From Tridacna crocea (lineage: Eukaryota > Mollusca > Bivalvia > Cardiida > Cardiidae): a stretch of 64,000 nucleotides of DNA. The stretch covers positions 15,899,501-15,963,500 of the forward strand of contig OX031072.1 in assembly GCA_943736015.1 (NCBI GenBank), read 5' to 3'. Position numbers and translations under genes: made by a program. Shown one piece after another: positions 32,355 through 43,918 of the stretch. A model generated the notes under the pieces. That model had not been told where the DNA came from, did no database searches, and saw only the letters and a program-made list of their open reading frames with translations. Position 1 is the stretch's first letter; each line of letters begins with the position of its first letter.

Positions 32355-32970
32355 TGAGCCACGCTCTGGCAAAAGGGGGCGTAACGCATCTCCGTGATGA
32401 ACTTTTCATACCAAGCCATCACAATGTATGTGGAATCATAGAACCCTTTTTGTCTTAACACTGACTTCATCCGGTACAATGGTCTTCTGGCACATTATCT
32501 CCCGCTAGATGGCATTCTATAAATACTCATTTATCTAATTTGGACATCCTGGGTACAGAACCAAACCACTATCCTACACGTTAACCGTTACATTGAATTT
32601 AAAACTGAAATAAACATTTACTCAATAAAACGCTACCTCGTATACAATTCATTCGGCTATGATCAGCAGTTTAGAGAAATCTGGAGCTAAAGCAGGTCTC
32701 ATTTCTCCTCAAAGGATTGATAAAAGCTATTTTCAACATTGCTACATTATAGAGCTTAATATTACAGTCTGCCCGCTTTTGGCGCTCGTGATGCGTCATA
32801 TAAGATAGGTCGAATCTTCGAAGAATGTGACATGCGCAGACAACGTCTTCTGGCATACACGAATTTAATCAATAGCAAAAAAGTATCGACCCATGTCAGC
32901 CTGCGCGGACTGCGCAGGCTGACATGGGTCGATACTTTTTGCAGATGCATCAAGCTCCCTTTTCACAGAG
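32355..32970 (+). mobile_element. PAL-E element split by FB-G
   Basis: GAGCCACGCTCTGGCAAAAG at the left and TTTTCACAGAGCATTGCCC at the right. A perfect palindrome with ~29-bp arms at 32879-32940. Interrupted at 32493-32844 by FB-G with an 11-bp duplication of PAL-E sequence. Confidence 0.85.
32493..32844 (+). mobile_element. FB-G element, exact ends
   Basis: CATTATCTCCCGCTAGATGG...GACATGCGCAGACAAC, 352 bp, flanked by GTCTTCTGGCA at 32482-32492 and 32845-32855. No poly(A) or simple tail, so a DNA transposon is more likely than a SINE. Confidence 0.85.
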
Positions 32971-32974
32971 CATT

Positions 32975-34040
32975 GCCCAAACTTAAGATATAGCTGCACA
33001 CTATAAAGGGGATTACACTCATTTTGATATGAAGCCTTTTGATCCTCATGTTTTTTTTCTTGGCTTAGCATATAATCCTTTAAAGATGCATCTAAGCTCG
33101 TTTTCATCCAGCTTTGTAACCAGTTTTATCTTTATTTTATGAAATTCTAATCAATCCTGTACCTTCGTGGCAAATGTTGCCCCTTACGGTTGCAAAGTTG
33201 CACAGATTACGACGGATAGAAAATGCAAATCGTTTTTTTTTTTTGCGGCTAGCCGTAGACATATCTGCAGTTTCCGGTTGAAACTGAAGAGAAATCCCTG
33301 GCGAATTTTTTATCGATATACCTTTTTTTTTTAATGTACATGCACGCTTACAAGGCTATCTAGATTCTGCATATTGTAAATTTTTAACGGCGTTTGTTTA
33401 CCCTCTGGCTGTATCTTTAAGTCCAAAGCTATACACTCGACCGCTTTTGACAGATGAAACTACAGTCCACTGAAACGCATAAAAAATTATATGCAGGGGC
33501 GTAGCTGCATAGTTTGGATTGGTGCGGTCCACGGCAAGGGGTCTGAGGGTTGCTTATCCCCGATTTCGGGGGTATCGGGGAGAGGGGGCGGTGGGGGGGG
33601 GGTGCTAGGCCGAGACCCCACGGAAGCTTCTGCATTCCAGAGATTTTCGACTGTCTCTAAAGATTTAAATCAAGCGAAACCGGCTTTTCACTTTTGTATT
33701 AAAACAGTTCGGCAAGGTAGTTACCAGTATGATTTATATAAAGCAGCCATGTCTTTTATCTATTAAAATGTTTAATTCGGCTATACTCTTACAAAACACA
33801 AAAGTGCGTAAAGAAGGATTTACTTATGTGGCTTAAAATTTATGTGGATTGAGAGTAAGATTGAGAGTTAGACTAAAGTTAGAGCTGAACTTCTGTTAAA
33901 TTTTACCATAGCTTACACTTACGCAACCATCGTGTTTTTCCTTAGAGTACATACAAATCAAGGAAATGCAGCGCACCTTTGGTGACCGATTCTATTTTGA
34001 ACGGCGAAACGAGGTTTTTGAAGTAAGCCGTTGATATACA
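32975..34040. other. No recognised gene; G-rich patch
   Basis: 33530-33625 has GGGGGTATCGGGGAGAGGGG-type runs, and GGGGCGTAGC at 33496 resembles a common animal repeat fragment. Otherwise unassigned. Confidence 0.5.
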
Positions 34041-34041
34041 T

Positions 34042-34106
34042 GTAGGTGATTGAAATCGTATATTCTATCAAGACAGGTAGGTGATTGAAATCTATATTCT
34101 ATCAGT
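34042..34106 (+). repeat. Short tandem duplication
   Basis: GTAGGTGATTGAAATCGTAT and ATTCTATCA are repeated about 36 bp later, 50 bp left of the foldback at 34152. Confidence 0.8.
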
Positions 34107-34151
34107 AGAGATAAAATCATTTCTATTCACGCTGTCTAAATGGAAACAGCA

Positions 34152-34342
34152 GTCGTATTTACCAAACATTCTGACGAACATTCTTAGTCTTATTCTTCAG
34201 AATTTGTTAATGTGAAAGTAACGGAACTTATGATTGGCTAACCATTCGGTTTAGTCAAACAAAAGTTCTGTTACTTTCACAGTTAGAAAATCTTGAAGAG
34301 TTAGACAAAGAATGTTCTTAAGAATGGTTGGTGAATACGGAC
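34152..34342. mobile_element. Foldback MITE next to the Harbinger remnant
   Basis: A 191-bp element whose two ~80-bp halves are inverted copies. The right end reversed starts GTCCGTATTCACCAACCATT; the left starts GTCGTATTTACCAAACATTC. Both run on through CATTCTTAG/CATTCTTTG to GTGAAAGTAAC. A fragment of the same terminus occurs at 61528-61550. Confidence 0.8.
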
Positions 34343-34740
34343 CCTGCATGGTCTCCGAAACATCGTCAACAGGCCTCGTACACCTTTTTTAATGTGATGT
34401 GGAGATCTCTGCTGCGGGCGCTTATGGCTCTTAAATTCAGTTGTCTGTTGTCTCCTTACAGCTTCCTGCTCCAACATTTCAGCAACGGTTGTGGTCTGGT
34501 CAAGCGCCCAACGAAACATGAGTGACGATGGGAATCGCGCTGAAGTCGATCTCCACATACTTGAAGAGGTGAACATTGCAGTTTATCGGCGACAAATCGC
34601 CGTAAGTGCGCATATAGTTCACTGCATCTTCGCCAATCAGTCGCAGACAAGTCGACGTAAGGCTGCCTAGGAATTCGGGAAAAAACGCCGACAAATCGCT
34701 TATCAGTCGGGAACTCATCTGCAATGAAGTTGAGACTGCG
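34300..34740 (-). other. Possible decayed 3' part of the Harbinger element
   Basis: Minus-strand reading frames continue here (for example NCNVHLFKYVEIDFS) where a Harbinger C-terminus would lie, but I cannot align them convincingly. Confidence 0.3.
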
Positions 34741-35820
34741 TCATGACCTCTCTGCAGCTACATGAAATCTGCCAAGTTTTTGTGCATGTTCAAAAATACT
34801 GGCTCCGATTGATTTAGTCCCGCAACCTTTCGATGACGCGATAGCAACCTCTCGGACACGTTTGCAGGGTTTCAGAGCAAAATCATCGTCAGCTACTGTA
34901 AAGTATGGTCCATTCACGACGTCATTGGTAATAAATTCAGTAGCTGGCAGATTAGCGGAGCCATCGACGATACATGCTCTCAACTCACTTGGGTTGAACA
35001 TCTGAACGTGACACTGGTGTCCCAAAACACCGGCATCGATCCACAGAAATTGGTAGTTAGCATCGGCCAAGGCAAGAAGAACCATGGCGCAAAACTTCTT
35101 GTAATTGTAGTACAAGGATTCAGAACTGGCTGGTTTCCTGATGGACACATGTTAACCATCGAGAGCTCCAACTGAATGAGGAAAATTCTATCTTATCTCA
35201 AAGTCATCAGCAATGGCTTTCCAATCTCAAACTGTGCTGGAACACTGAATGCATACATTGTTTATACTCGCCCACAATAGCCTGACACACCACAGGCAGG
35301 AAGGTGGCTACTATATGGCGAGACACCCTGAAGTCATAGGACAGGCTTGGGCAGTCCAAGCCACCTGCAAGGTACCTAAGGATGGCAGTCAGCTTCACTC
35401 CGAGTTCTAAAACTCTTCTATAGTTTATATTCATCTTCGAAATTCCGGGGCCAACCCTTGCCAACAACTCGTCAAACATCTCTGGGGACATACGGAGAAA
35501 CGGTTTGGTGGGCATCTTCATCTCCGAGCCTTAGATACTGCACGAGGAAACTGAACTGCCCATAATGTTCTCTTTGAAGTTTGCAAAGCCAGTGGGCAAC
35601 CCCATATATCTTCTCGGTATACTTCCTTCTCATTTTTAGCGTGTTTAACATTATTAGGGAGTCTTGCTGCCAATCCAGTGTAAAGTTCTTTACAAACATT
35701 GCATGATGTAGAGCAATCGGATCCATGTTGTCCTTTTGAATGCTGGTGAAAACTGTTGATCAGCTGCAGATAGTGAACCAAATTTATACGCTCGTGGTGG
35801 GTCGTGAGCAAATCTTTCAT
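34741..35820 (-). pseudogene. PIF/Harbinger transposase (HARBI1-like), broken
   Basis: Minus-strand fragments in several frames match the order of a Harbinger nuclease. First comes an N-terminal piece (KIYGVAHWLCKLQREHYGQF then LVQYLRLGDED). A shifted frame follows with FLRMSPEMFDELLARVGPGI and LELGVKLTAILRYLAGG. A third frame has NFPHSVGALDG, SIRKPASSESLYYNYKKF, LLALADANYQFLWIDAG and YFTVADDDFALKP. The Asp of GALDG and the DDD of YFTVADDD would be the first catalytic acidic residues. The frame has TAG at 35188-35190 and TAA at 35152-35154 (where Trp and Lys are usual in relatives) and at least two frameshifts. After DFALKP similarity fades, and the last acidic region is not identifiable. This is therefore a dead copy. 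Family members cut and rejoin DNA for cut-and-paste transposition. Confidence 0.85.
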
Positions 35821-35954
35821 CAGTGCAAGAAGTAAATCAAAATCCGTTTTTCTTTCAGCTGTTCCGAAAACAATGTCTATATTTGCAGAAGGTTTGTACT
35901 TTCAAGGCTTGAATATGTAAGTTGATATATTTGGCAGGGTAACCATTAACTTAC

Positions 35955-36015
35955 TGGCTGCTAAGCGCGACCCGCTGACAATTTGCAGACAGTGTAGATC
36001 GATATCATCATTTGG
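35955..36015 (+). repeat. PAL-D left half
   Basis: GGCTGCTAAGCGCGACCCGC then GACAGTGTAGATCGATATCA. The right arm is absent. Confidence 0.5.
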
Positions 36016-36076
36016 GAATTTACTTACGGCTTTAAAGTTCATTAAGTTTATTTAGCAAGCAAATGATAAGAATTAA

Positions 36077-36297
36077 CCCTTTACCCCATAAGGCATTTCT
36101 ATGGTATCTCTAATTGACCCTAAATAACAGCAAGGATGATGCCGTTTCTTATGTGTATATGAGACCATTTCAAAGTATAGAAAACAATGTGACAAAAGGT
36201 GAAATTGCTCGTCACGAGCAATTTCACGTTTTGCCACATTGTTTTCCAAAGGCTCCTACAAGCAATTCGTAGAAATGAATATCTATGGAGTAAAGGG
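36077..36297 (-). mobile_element. PB-B MITE
   Basis: TTAA at 36073-36076 and 36298-36301. Hairpin GGTGAAATTGCTCGTCACGA paired with its reverse. Confidence 0.85.
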
Positions 36298-36301
36298 TTA
36301 A

Positions 36302-38389
36302 ATAATCATCAGAGTACGGAATATCAATAAAGCAGGCATTTGTACAAGGTAATTAAAGATCCTAATTACTGCAGTTTGGGAGTGTTTCGGCCATGTGATT
36401 CAAATCTAGCGAACAGTGCAAATGAGAGGTAAACCTGCACGTGTTGTCCTGTCTGATATAAATCCACACTGCTCATAAAAGCAACTGCAGTCGTGAAAAA
36501 CATGTTTTGGAATGAAATTTGCATAATGACACCAAGTTTGCAATTAAAACCACACATATTTGAGACAAAAGGCTAATTTATTACCACTACAAACCATAAA
36601 TTTGATTTTAGTAAATTTCAAGTTTGTTTCAGATATAATTATGCTCTCCTTGAAAAGTATTTGTTTTGCCTCTGAGCGCTTTGTTAATCCCTTCTCGAAC
36701 AATAACCGTCGATCGCTATACAAGTGTAAATTTAGTATTACAAGAGCACCAAGTCAAACTGTCTTTGTCAACCTGAGTGAACAATCTATACTTAGACATA
36801 CCTATTATTTACTTCACACCCACAATATAACGTCCAATGAAATCGCTTTAATACTACCACGTGAATATAGAACCACTTGTCATATATTGGAAGCTGTAGA
36901 GTCCGATTTGGATTTTTCGAAACGCGGTTAGAGTCCCGAATATGGATATTTTACATGAAGAGTAGTCTACCAAAGTTCGTTGTAAGAAAAAGAGCAACTT
37001 CAAACCCTCTTTTGATATGTTTTGATTTTTTTATCGTTTTTAATTGAAATGGTCCTAGACTTGTCGTTTACTTCAAAGTCAACACGGAAGTGTGAAATAA
37101 AGAGGTCATTGAAAGTGCTTGGGCACAATACTCAATTCAATTGGATTTGCACACTGCTGTCGCCTCGTCCAAAATACCGGCTGGTTCCCATCCAATAGAA
37201 TTCAGTACTGTACCCAGGCATGTTAAATGACCACATAATATTGCAGACTTATGACAAAATAATAAACTCCTTTTAATAGTACTTGGGTCATCGTTTCTTT
37301 CAAAGCCAAACACATAAATTCAATTTTGGGAACTGCTATATACAGATGCTAGGTACAAGCAAATTAATCAATTGTTTATCTAAAATGTACATGTTTTGCT
37401 GGGACCACTATATACAGACAGTGGATACATACATATTAATCAAGCGTCTAAAATTTATCGCTGAGAACTGTTATACATATACTTGTATATAGACACTTGG
37501 TGCATACATATTTCGCTGAGAATTTACCTTTCTGTAAACGCAAGTTTGTCACGTTCAAATTAGTAAATCGAGGATGAGGGTCACGTTGGAAGTTATTTGT
37601 TTTTCTTCTGGGATAAAAGCTCAGCAGATATACCGGGAAAACGAGAAATTGCTAATTAGGGTCGATTTCTACTTTTTCCGCTATAGTTTTCAAAGTGGAA
37701 ACATCTATACTTCTACAGCTTTAAAGTTCCTGTTTTTGTTTACGTGTTTGGTATGTAACGCCGCATGAACAGTATTTTAATTATTTCACGATGATATTAG
37801 ACAGATCCATACCTTTTCTCTTTACTAATACCACCCGGAGAAAGTGCTTCTTATTTTAGTGCACCATAGTATCACAGGATGTGCTAAAAATAGATAGTTG
37901 CACTTTTGAGTCACGATTTTTGACAAAAACACTTGCGCAGTAGGATGCGCGCCAAGATTTGTGATCTTCGTCATTAAGGGTCATACTGAATTTAGAATGG
38001 ACGTTCATCCATGAATCATGCGAGAGTCGCGGGAAAAACAAACGACCGTTCAAGAACAGGCGAAAGTGCCATGAACAGACCTGTTAACAATCGCCTTATT
38101 GAAACAAGGGTGAAATGTGAATGCTTTCTAAGCATTACAGCAGGTATCCTAGAATAATGTTTCGTAATGTTGATTTATTTATGAAACAGGACGACAAGTG
38201 GTTGTCAATGAAAAAAATACTTCTTCCTGTTGCACTTTTCGTACATCATTTACAGCTGTAGTGTATACGGTTGAGTGATGCTTTTGAATTTGAACTGTTT
38301 TTGTTCAGTCAATGTTTGATAGTTTTACAGTACACTTGGCATACTCGTTATTTCTAAGCACTGATCTTTTGACATGCATTATAATTTAC
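36302..38389. other. No recognised feature
   Basis: 2 kb of AT-rich DNA. ORF 36560-36931 (123 codons) has no domain or repeat match visible. A worn hairpin lies at 37640-37680. Confidence 0.5.
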
Positions 38390-38500
38390 TAAAATAAAAA
38401 AGTTTCGACCCAGGTCAGCCTGCGCAAACTGCGCAGGCTGACCTGGGTCGATACTTTTTGCTGATGCACTAAGCCTCGTTTTCACAGAGCATTGTTCAAT
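38390..38500 (+). mobile_element. PAL-E right half
   Basis: AAAGTTTCGACCCAGGTCAG / CTGACCTGGGTCGATACTTT palindrome at 38400-38459, then TCGTTTTCACAGAGCATTG. Confidence 0.75.
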
Positions 38501-38690
38501 TGAGGATCCTTCTTTCAAATGAAACTGTTCACTTGTCCGAATTTAAAGCAATTGTGCCCGACATATTGATTATGGTCTAAATGGTTGGATATTTCTCAGG
38601 GAAGAAAACATTGTGGGAAAAGTAAAGTATGCTAGCTATCAGCATTGTCTTCTTTTCTCACGATGTTTGGAACGCCTTTTTATCAAGGAC
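38500..38690 (+). mobile_element. PB-A remnant
   Basis: GAAAACATTGTGGGAAAAGT and a damaged hairpin (ATGCTAGCTATCAGCAT). Left-arm text is partly readable. Confidence 0.5.
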
Positions 38691-38764
38691 GTTAGAATAT
38701 TTTGAGATAATAGTGTAGAAGAGCGTTTACAGTTTTCTTTTAATATCAAAGCACCTGGAAGCTG

Positions 38765-38830
38765 ACGGTATAGACACAAGATCAAGATGCACGTTTTGTG
38801 CACTCTGATCTTGATCTCCGTAAAAGCCAT
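38765..38830 (+). repeat. PAL-D
   Basis: CACAAGATCAAGATGCACGT / GTGCACTCTGATCTTGATCT. Confidence 0.6.
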
Positions 38831-39237
38831 TTTGGGCGTCATTGACGCTGAGAAATTTAAGTTATAGGACAATATTCTAAAGTTGATACGAGAGGAAAAG
38901 AGGAGATGAAGAAAATGAGTGAGATCAGAGGAACCCATGCGGATAAGGTAATGACACTTTTACATGCACTTTTCATCCTTTTCTCAACTATATACCATGC
39001 ATGTTAAAGCGACTTCGACAGAAAAGTTGTTGAATCATTGTGAAAAGAGAAGAATTTACAGGTATTAAACAAGCATGTTCTGCTTTTCCAACAGAGCTTT
39101 TTCTAGTTTTTTTTTTTTTAAACGCAGATCCAATCGTTTCAGTTACTTTATTTTAAACTTTTTTTATTTTATACAGATTTAATTTTATACAAAATATGCC
39201 AGTAACGTGTTTTGCTTTGCTCCTTTCCCCACATTGA

Positions 39238-39415
39238 TTTCGGCCGAGCTCTGGTAGTACAAGACTTGAGGACAAAGAGTTTGATCCCCGGTTCGGCCAA
39301 TTTCTTTATAAATTTATTCCTCCATCACCGCTGACTATTATTTCGACTTTGTTTGTGATGTAAGCAGCCATTGGGTTGAGAAGGATATATTGTGCCAGGT
39401 ACAGGTTACAGAGAG
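39238..39415 (+). mobile_element. SINE-K head and body
   Basis: GGCCGAGCTCTGGTAGTACA (A box region), GTTTGATCCCCGGTTCGGCC (B box), then a body like the 41360 copy. Tail lost. Confidence 0.6.
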
Positions 39416-39465
39416 CCGACGACAGCATTTGGAAAGTGCATTGGCCGATGCAATATACCTTTAAT

Positions 39466-39732
39466 GACTTGCAACATGCGAAAAAAAGGGACACTGGGAC
39501 AGTTGCGTAAAGTATCGTCTCGGATTAGCCTGCACACTCCGCGGAGGCTGATCTGCGACGACACTTTCCGTTTTCATTTAATTTTCTGTTTTGAGCAAGT
39601 CTTTTGTAGTACAAAATCTAATGTAGTCGTAAAGTGCCGTCTCGGATTAGCCTGCGCGGACTTCGCAGGCTCATCCGAGACGACACTTTACGCAGATATC
39701 CGAATGCCCCTTTTCCCCTTTTGTTGCAAGCC
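39466..39732 (+). mobile_element. PAL-F element
   Basis: GACTTGCAACATGCGAAAAA...CTTTTGTTGCAAGCC with two GCCTGC palindromes (39525-39562, 39640-39680). Confidence 0.75.
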
Positions 39733-39784
39733 AAACAAAGTTAAAAACTACGTTAAACACTTTACAATCAATCATATAATCACA

Positions 39785-40130
39785 CAGATTTTCTATACCT
39801 TTGAAGGACAAATTTAGCTTTTGCACCAACATTTATTCTGTCGTCTGAACGATGCTTTCATTTTGATGAAGTGTAAATTCGTATTGTCCGACAAAGAGTT
39901 AACACTTTCCTACACAGTCCTGAGTTCTAAAGACCCTGAGAAGGAAAATTTTTGAAAACATCGTTGGGAAAAAAAAAAAAGAAAGAACTGGCAACCAGCA
40001 TTTTTTTTCCTTTTCCTGCAATATTTTCTTCCTGCCCAAAGACAATTCAATCATTTAAGCCTCATATAAATTGTCGTCTGCAGTTGCTTTTAGTTTGGAC
40101 CAGTCAAGATTTTATCGTCTGGTTTACCAT
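39785..40130 (-). mobile_element. Two PB-A copies sharing one TTAA
   Basis: A right-half copy ends ...CCGACAAAGAG|TTAA (39899-39902). The next starts immediately CACTTTCCTACACAGTCC and ends before TTAA at 40131-40134, with an A-rich damaged hairpin. Confidence 0.65.
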
Positions 40131-40310
40131 TAAGGTGCTAAGAGCGGCTCGCTGACCTTTTTGCGGACAGTGTAGATCAAGATCAGACTGCACAGGACTG
40201 TGTAGTCTGATCTTGAACGTACGCTGTCAGAGAGGGAAAGATAATATTCCCCCCAAGACATATTTTTGAAACAGCAATATCATAGTTTTTTGCTACCGAA
40301 CTCAAATTTC
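40130..40310 (+). repeat. PAL-D, long copy
   Basis: AAGGTGCTAAGAGCGGCTCG, palindrome GATCAAGATCAGACTGCACA / TGTGTAGTCTGATCTTGA, tail to GAAACAGCAATATCATAG. Confidence 0.72.
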
Positions 40311-40341
40311 AGTTTAATCATTTGGCAGGGTAACAGACATC

Positions 40342-40561
40342 CTTTACCAAATAATCCCTGGTGTCTACGACCCTGAGATAGAAGCCTTTTGAAAAACATA
40401 GTGGGAAAAGGAGAAAATGCTGGTAACCAGCATTTTCTCCTTTTCCCACAATGTTTTCTACCCTGCCGGAAATCAATTCCAATTTTTGAGTCACGTTTAT
40501 TTTGTCGTCTGCAAGTACTTTTAATTTGGATCACTCTAAAATTTTGTAATTTGGGAAACGG
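40342..40561 (-). mobile_element. PB-A MITE
   Basis: CCTTTACCAAATAATCCC start and full perfect hairpin near 40405-40450. Ends GGGAAACGG|TTAA. Confidence 0.8.
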
Positions 40562-40564
40562 TTA

Positions 40565-41358
40565 AGAGTAAACCTAGCGTGTAACCGAGCTAGGGCATTA
40601 TAACCGGACAGTCACCTCGTTTATTTATAGAAGCATAGAGAACAGAGCGATCCATAAATTGCCAGACAACCGCTTGACCCATTGACGCTCTAGGTCTTTA
40701 GAACAGATAAAAATAAAGGCAGGTTCATTGTACCTTTGCAATAGGCTTGAGCGCCGAGCGTGTCGGTATTCTTTAAAGAAATTCGCAACGTTTATATGTG
40801 CATACGAACTGCGGTAGTTTATATGTACCAAATACTTGTGCAATTTCTTATTTAAATAAGCTGTACTTATACCCAGGGGTGCGTCTTAATTTACTTTCTC
40901 AGAGGAATTTGAAATATCACATAGGGTAAGTTAAAATAATATTTTAACTGTCTTTTTGTTGTAATTTCTATAAAAACTTTTTTTTTTCAAACTTTATAAG
41001 TCACGTGTGAAAACTTTGTTGTGAAATGTTAAGTTGCTTGTAACCAGATACTCGTGCTTTTGTCTGCATTTTTTTACGTACGATTAACGTTATTTATGAA
41101 TTTTCTTTTTTAAACTTTATTAGCCAAATATGAACACTTTATTGCGAAATGTTAGGTTGCTCGTAAACAGATACGCACTTTTGCTCACATTTCTTTTGTA
41201 TGATTACTTATTAATAAAATTGTCATTTATGATGATAATCCTTGTTGAACAGTGATTTTGTCAAATTCGTGTAGATTTTCTTTTTAAATTGACTCTCAGT
41301 TGTATTAGATGGTGCTTATCATTAATATTCGGGTCGCTAACCTTTCATGCCTTTATGC
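40565..41358. other. No recognised feature
   Basis: Contains a loose duplication around TTTTTTTTTTCAAACTTTATAAGTC (40980) and TTTTCTTTTTTAAACTTTAT (41100), each followed by TGCGAAATGTTAGGTTGCTC-like text. Confidence 0.5.
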
Positions 41359-41359
41359 A

Positions 41360-41705
41360 GAGCCGACGTTACCCAGATGGTCGCGAACATGACTTGAGAA
41401 CTTTGCGCCGCTGGTTCGATCCCCGATTGGGCCAATTTCTTTCCGAGGATTGATGATAGTCATGGCGGCAGAATTAATTCCTCTCTCACCCTTTGCCCAG
41501 TGTTTCGACGTGATTAGGAAAAGATATTGTGCGAAATACTCATATAAAATGAAACTCCGGGAAAGCATTGATAGGTGCACTGAACGTCGCGATGTATCTG
41601 AAATATATAATGTTGAAAACGGTATCAAACACCATATGATGCATCAATCAATCAATCAATCGATCGATCGATCGATCAATCGATCGATCAATCAATCAAC
41701 CAATC
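41360..41705 (+). mobile_element. SINE-K, complete copy
   Basis: tRNA-like head GAGCCGACGTTACCCAGATG with B box CTGGTTCGATCCCCGATTGG (41411-41430), body, CGGTATCAAACACCATATGA, and an (ATCA/ATCG)n tail from 41642. Confidence 0.78.
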
Positions 41706-41774
41706 AATTATCAATAACTTTCAATTAGTAAGAAACGTTAGAGTAAGAAAAGAAAAATTGTATGTGATAAAAGG

Positions 41775-42025
41775 GAAATACTGTGGAAAAAGAGACTCAA
41801 TGTATTTTCCTGATCCACGAGACCACGCAAGTCATCACATAGAGCTCTGTATCCATATAAATCATTTTATCAGATAACCGACTAAATCCTAAGGTAGAAT
41901 GATCCCTGGACATACAGAAAATTTCCATTTAACAAAAAGTATCGACCAGGTAAGCCTGCGCAGGCTGACATGGGTCGATACTTTTTGCAGATTCATTGAA
42001 CATTCTTTGCACCGAGCATGGCTGA
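41775..42025 (+). mobile_element. PAL-E element
   Basis: Left text to CATCACATAGAGCTCTGTATC. The palindrome is collapsed to one arm plus CGACCAGGTAAGCCTGCGCA. Right end CTTTGCACCGAGCATGGCTG. Confidence 0.65.
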
Positions 42026-42311
42026 AATGGAATACTCAGCTTCCTAAGGTACTAAAACTTCTCACCAGAATGGTGCAAAGGCTTCGTGGATGTCACATGA
42101 TCAATAACATAAGTTGATTACGTAGGACTATATATGCAAATACCGACGATGACGTCACATCTGATTTTTTACTCTGGTATCGGTCAGCGTATAGATCCGT
42201 CTTATGCTTTTCTTTAGATTTTGGTTACCAGTCTTTATTCAACACTCTTTTGTAGATAAGAGCTATCTACTCACATAAATATCGCCCAATCAATAATCAG
42301 CCGAGAGAGAG

Positions 42312-42450
42312 AAATGAATCCTGTCGCAATGACTATCATCAGTCCTCGGAAAGAAACTGGACGAGCCAGGGGTCGTAGCAAGAGATCGAACCCTGGGCCC
42401 CGTGTTCTCAAGTCCTGTACGCTACCGACTGAGCTACTGGGGCTCGACAA
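42312..42450 (-). mobile_element. SINE-K head, best tRNA likeness
   Basis: Minus strand CCCAGTAGCTCAGTCGGTAG (A box) and CCAGGGTTCGATCTCTTGCT (B box), then CCGAGGACTGATGATAGTCA of the SINE-K body. Confidence 0.72.
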
Positions 42451-42599
42451 CTAAACCAAGGAAGTAGGGTCATACGATATCACAGGACAATGAACTCACG
42501 ATATCGGTTACGATATATACGTGTATTAAGATACAACTTGCACGCTCTATAAACACTGATAATATTTTTTCCTTATAACTGATCAAGCGGACAGGATTT

Positions 42600-42800
42600 T
42601 AAACTTTCCCATAGCAACATATGCATTTGAAAACGATTTGTATTTGCAATCGATAGATTAAATATGGCTTTATCAAAGGACTTGTCTTTGAAAGGTTGGA
42701 AAACATCGATGGAAAAGGAGAAAATGCTGGTAACCAGCATTTTCTCCTTTCCCAACGCTATTTTTTTTAAAGGACATTCTGCTTATGGGTCGTAACAGCA
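42600..42800 (-). mobile_element. PB-A MITE, worn ends
   Basis: Core hairpin GAGAAAATGCTGGTAACCAG and its reverse are intact near 42712-42755. The termini are not clear. Confidence 0.6.
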
Positions 42801-43009
42801 AGGGGTCGATTTGTAAAGAAATGGTCGATATTCGAAACTGAAAAGAATTTCCAAGGTTTGCTGGGTAACCGGAATAATAAACCAAGTGTCTATGGCTTAC
42901 CATAGCATAAAGATAACATGCACATAACTTTTCCCGCCTTACAGAAGAACCCTGTGAAAAAGATTGAGAAAAAAGGAGAAATTGTTGATTTTCAACAGTG
43001 AGGATCATT

Positions 43010-43690
43010 CTTCAGTTATTTCCCTTGATTCTTCTCCAGCACCACATTGGTCCTGATAAGGGAATTACTTGGATTTTATCCTTGAATTCCTTGCACTGAG
43101 CAGCTATTTTCTCGAGACAATATTTCAAGTAAATCTATTTAGATTGTTTTGCAAATCAATATATAGGTAGTTTCTGTTGATTGAGAGGACAATTTGATTT
43201 GAATTACATGTGGACCTAAAACATACATCTTAAATCATTGTTATAATTATCGCAACAACTTCAAGGGAACCAAAGATAAAAACAAAGGAATAGAGGTGAA
43301 AGGACCACTGTTATTTGGTTACGTTTAGTCTTTTCAGTTTCTGACAAGGGAGATAATTCAACTGACAAAAATGGCCCCTATTAGTCCCACATCCAAAATG
43401 TCTTCTCACGTATTCGTGCATTTAAACTTAAAGCATGCTATTCATTCGTATTTTATAAGGATGCTTTCGAAGTCTTGTGCATCGCTCTTTCACACAAGAA
43501 CAAAGTGTCACCAAACTGTCTGTGGAAAAGCAGCCAGTGGCTTGGAGAGAATGTCGTGCAAAGTATCAGTAAATGAAATTCAAGGTTAGCATGGGGAAGT
43601 GCAATAGCCATCCAGATATATTTGAACAATTCTAAAAGGCGTTTTTAAACATCAAACAAAGAATGACTCGTAGTCCTTTGAAGTCCATAA
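43010..43690. other. No recognised gene
   Basis: The ORF 43371-43589 ends near a GTTAGC donor-like site, but I see no family. GTGGAAAAGCAGCCAGTGGC at 43522 is a SINE-K block. Confidence 0.45.
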
Positions 43691-43700
43691 ATTTGTTTAA

Positions 43701-43918
43701 CCCTGTACCACAAGATCCCAAAATTTAATGACCATGAAGGAATAGGCTATTGAAAGCATTGTGGGAAAAGGAGAAAATGCTGGTAACCAGCATTTTCTCC
43801 TTTTCTCACAATTTTTTCTACCCTTCAAAAAACAAATCTAAACTTTTAATCACCCTTAACTTATTGCCTCCAAGTGATTTTATTTCACACAAGTAAATTT
43901 TCTTTTTTCGTTCGGTGA
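43701..43918 (-). mobile_element. PB-A MITE
   Basis: TTAA at 43697-43700, CCCTGTACC start, full hairpin near 43765-43810. Decayed right end. Confidence 0.78.

Noticed and set aside
36560..36931. 123-codon ORF as a possible gene
   Set aside because: No domain, no splice or promoter support, and composition like the surrounding non-coding DNA.
39392..39817. 141-codon ORF
   Set aside because: It is a chance reading frame through SINE-K and PAL-F.
42312..42450. Functional tRNA gene
   Set aside because: A and B boxes are present but the acceptor and other arms do not pair and it runs into the SINE-K body.
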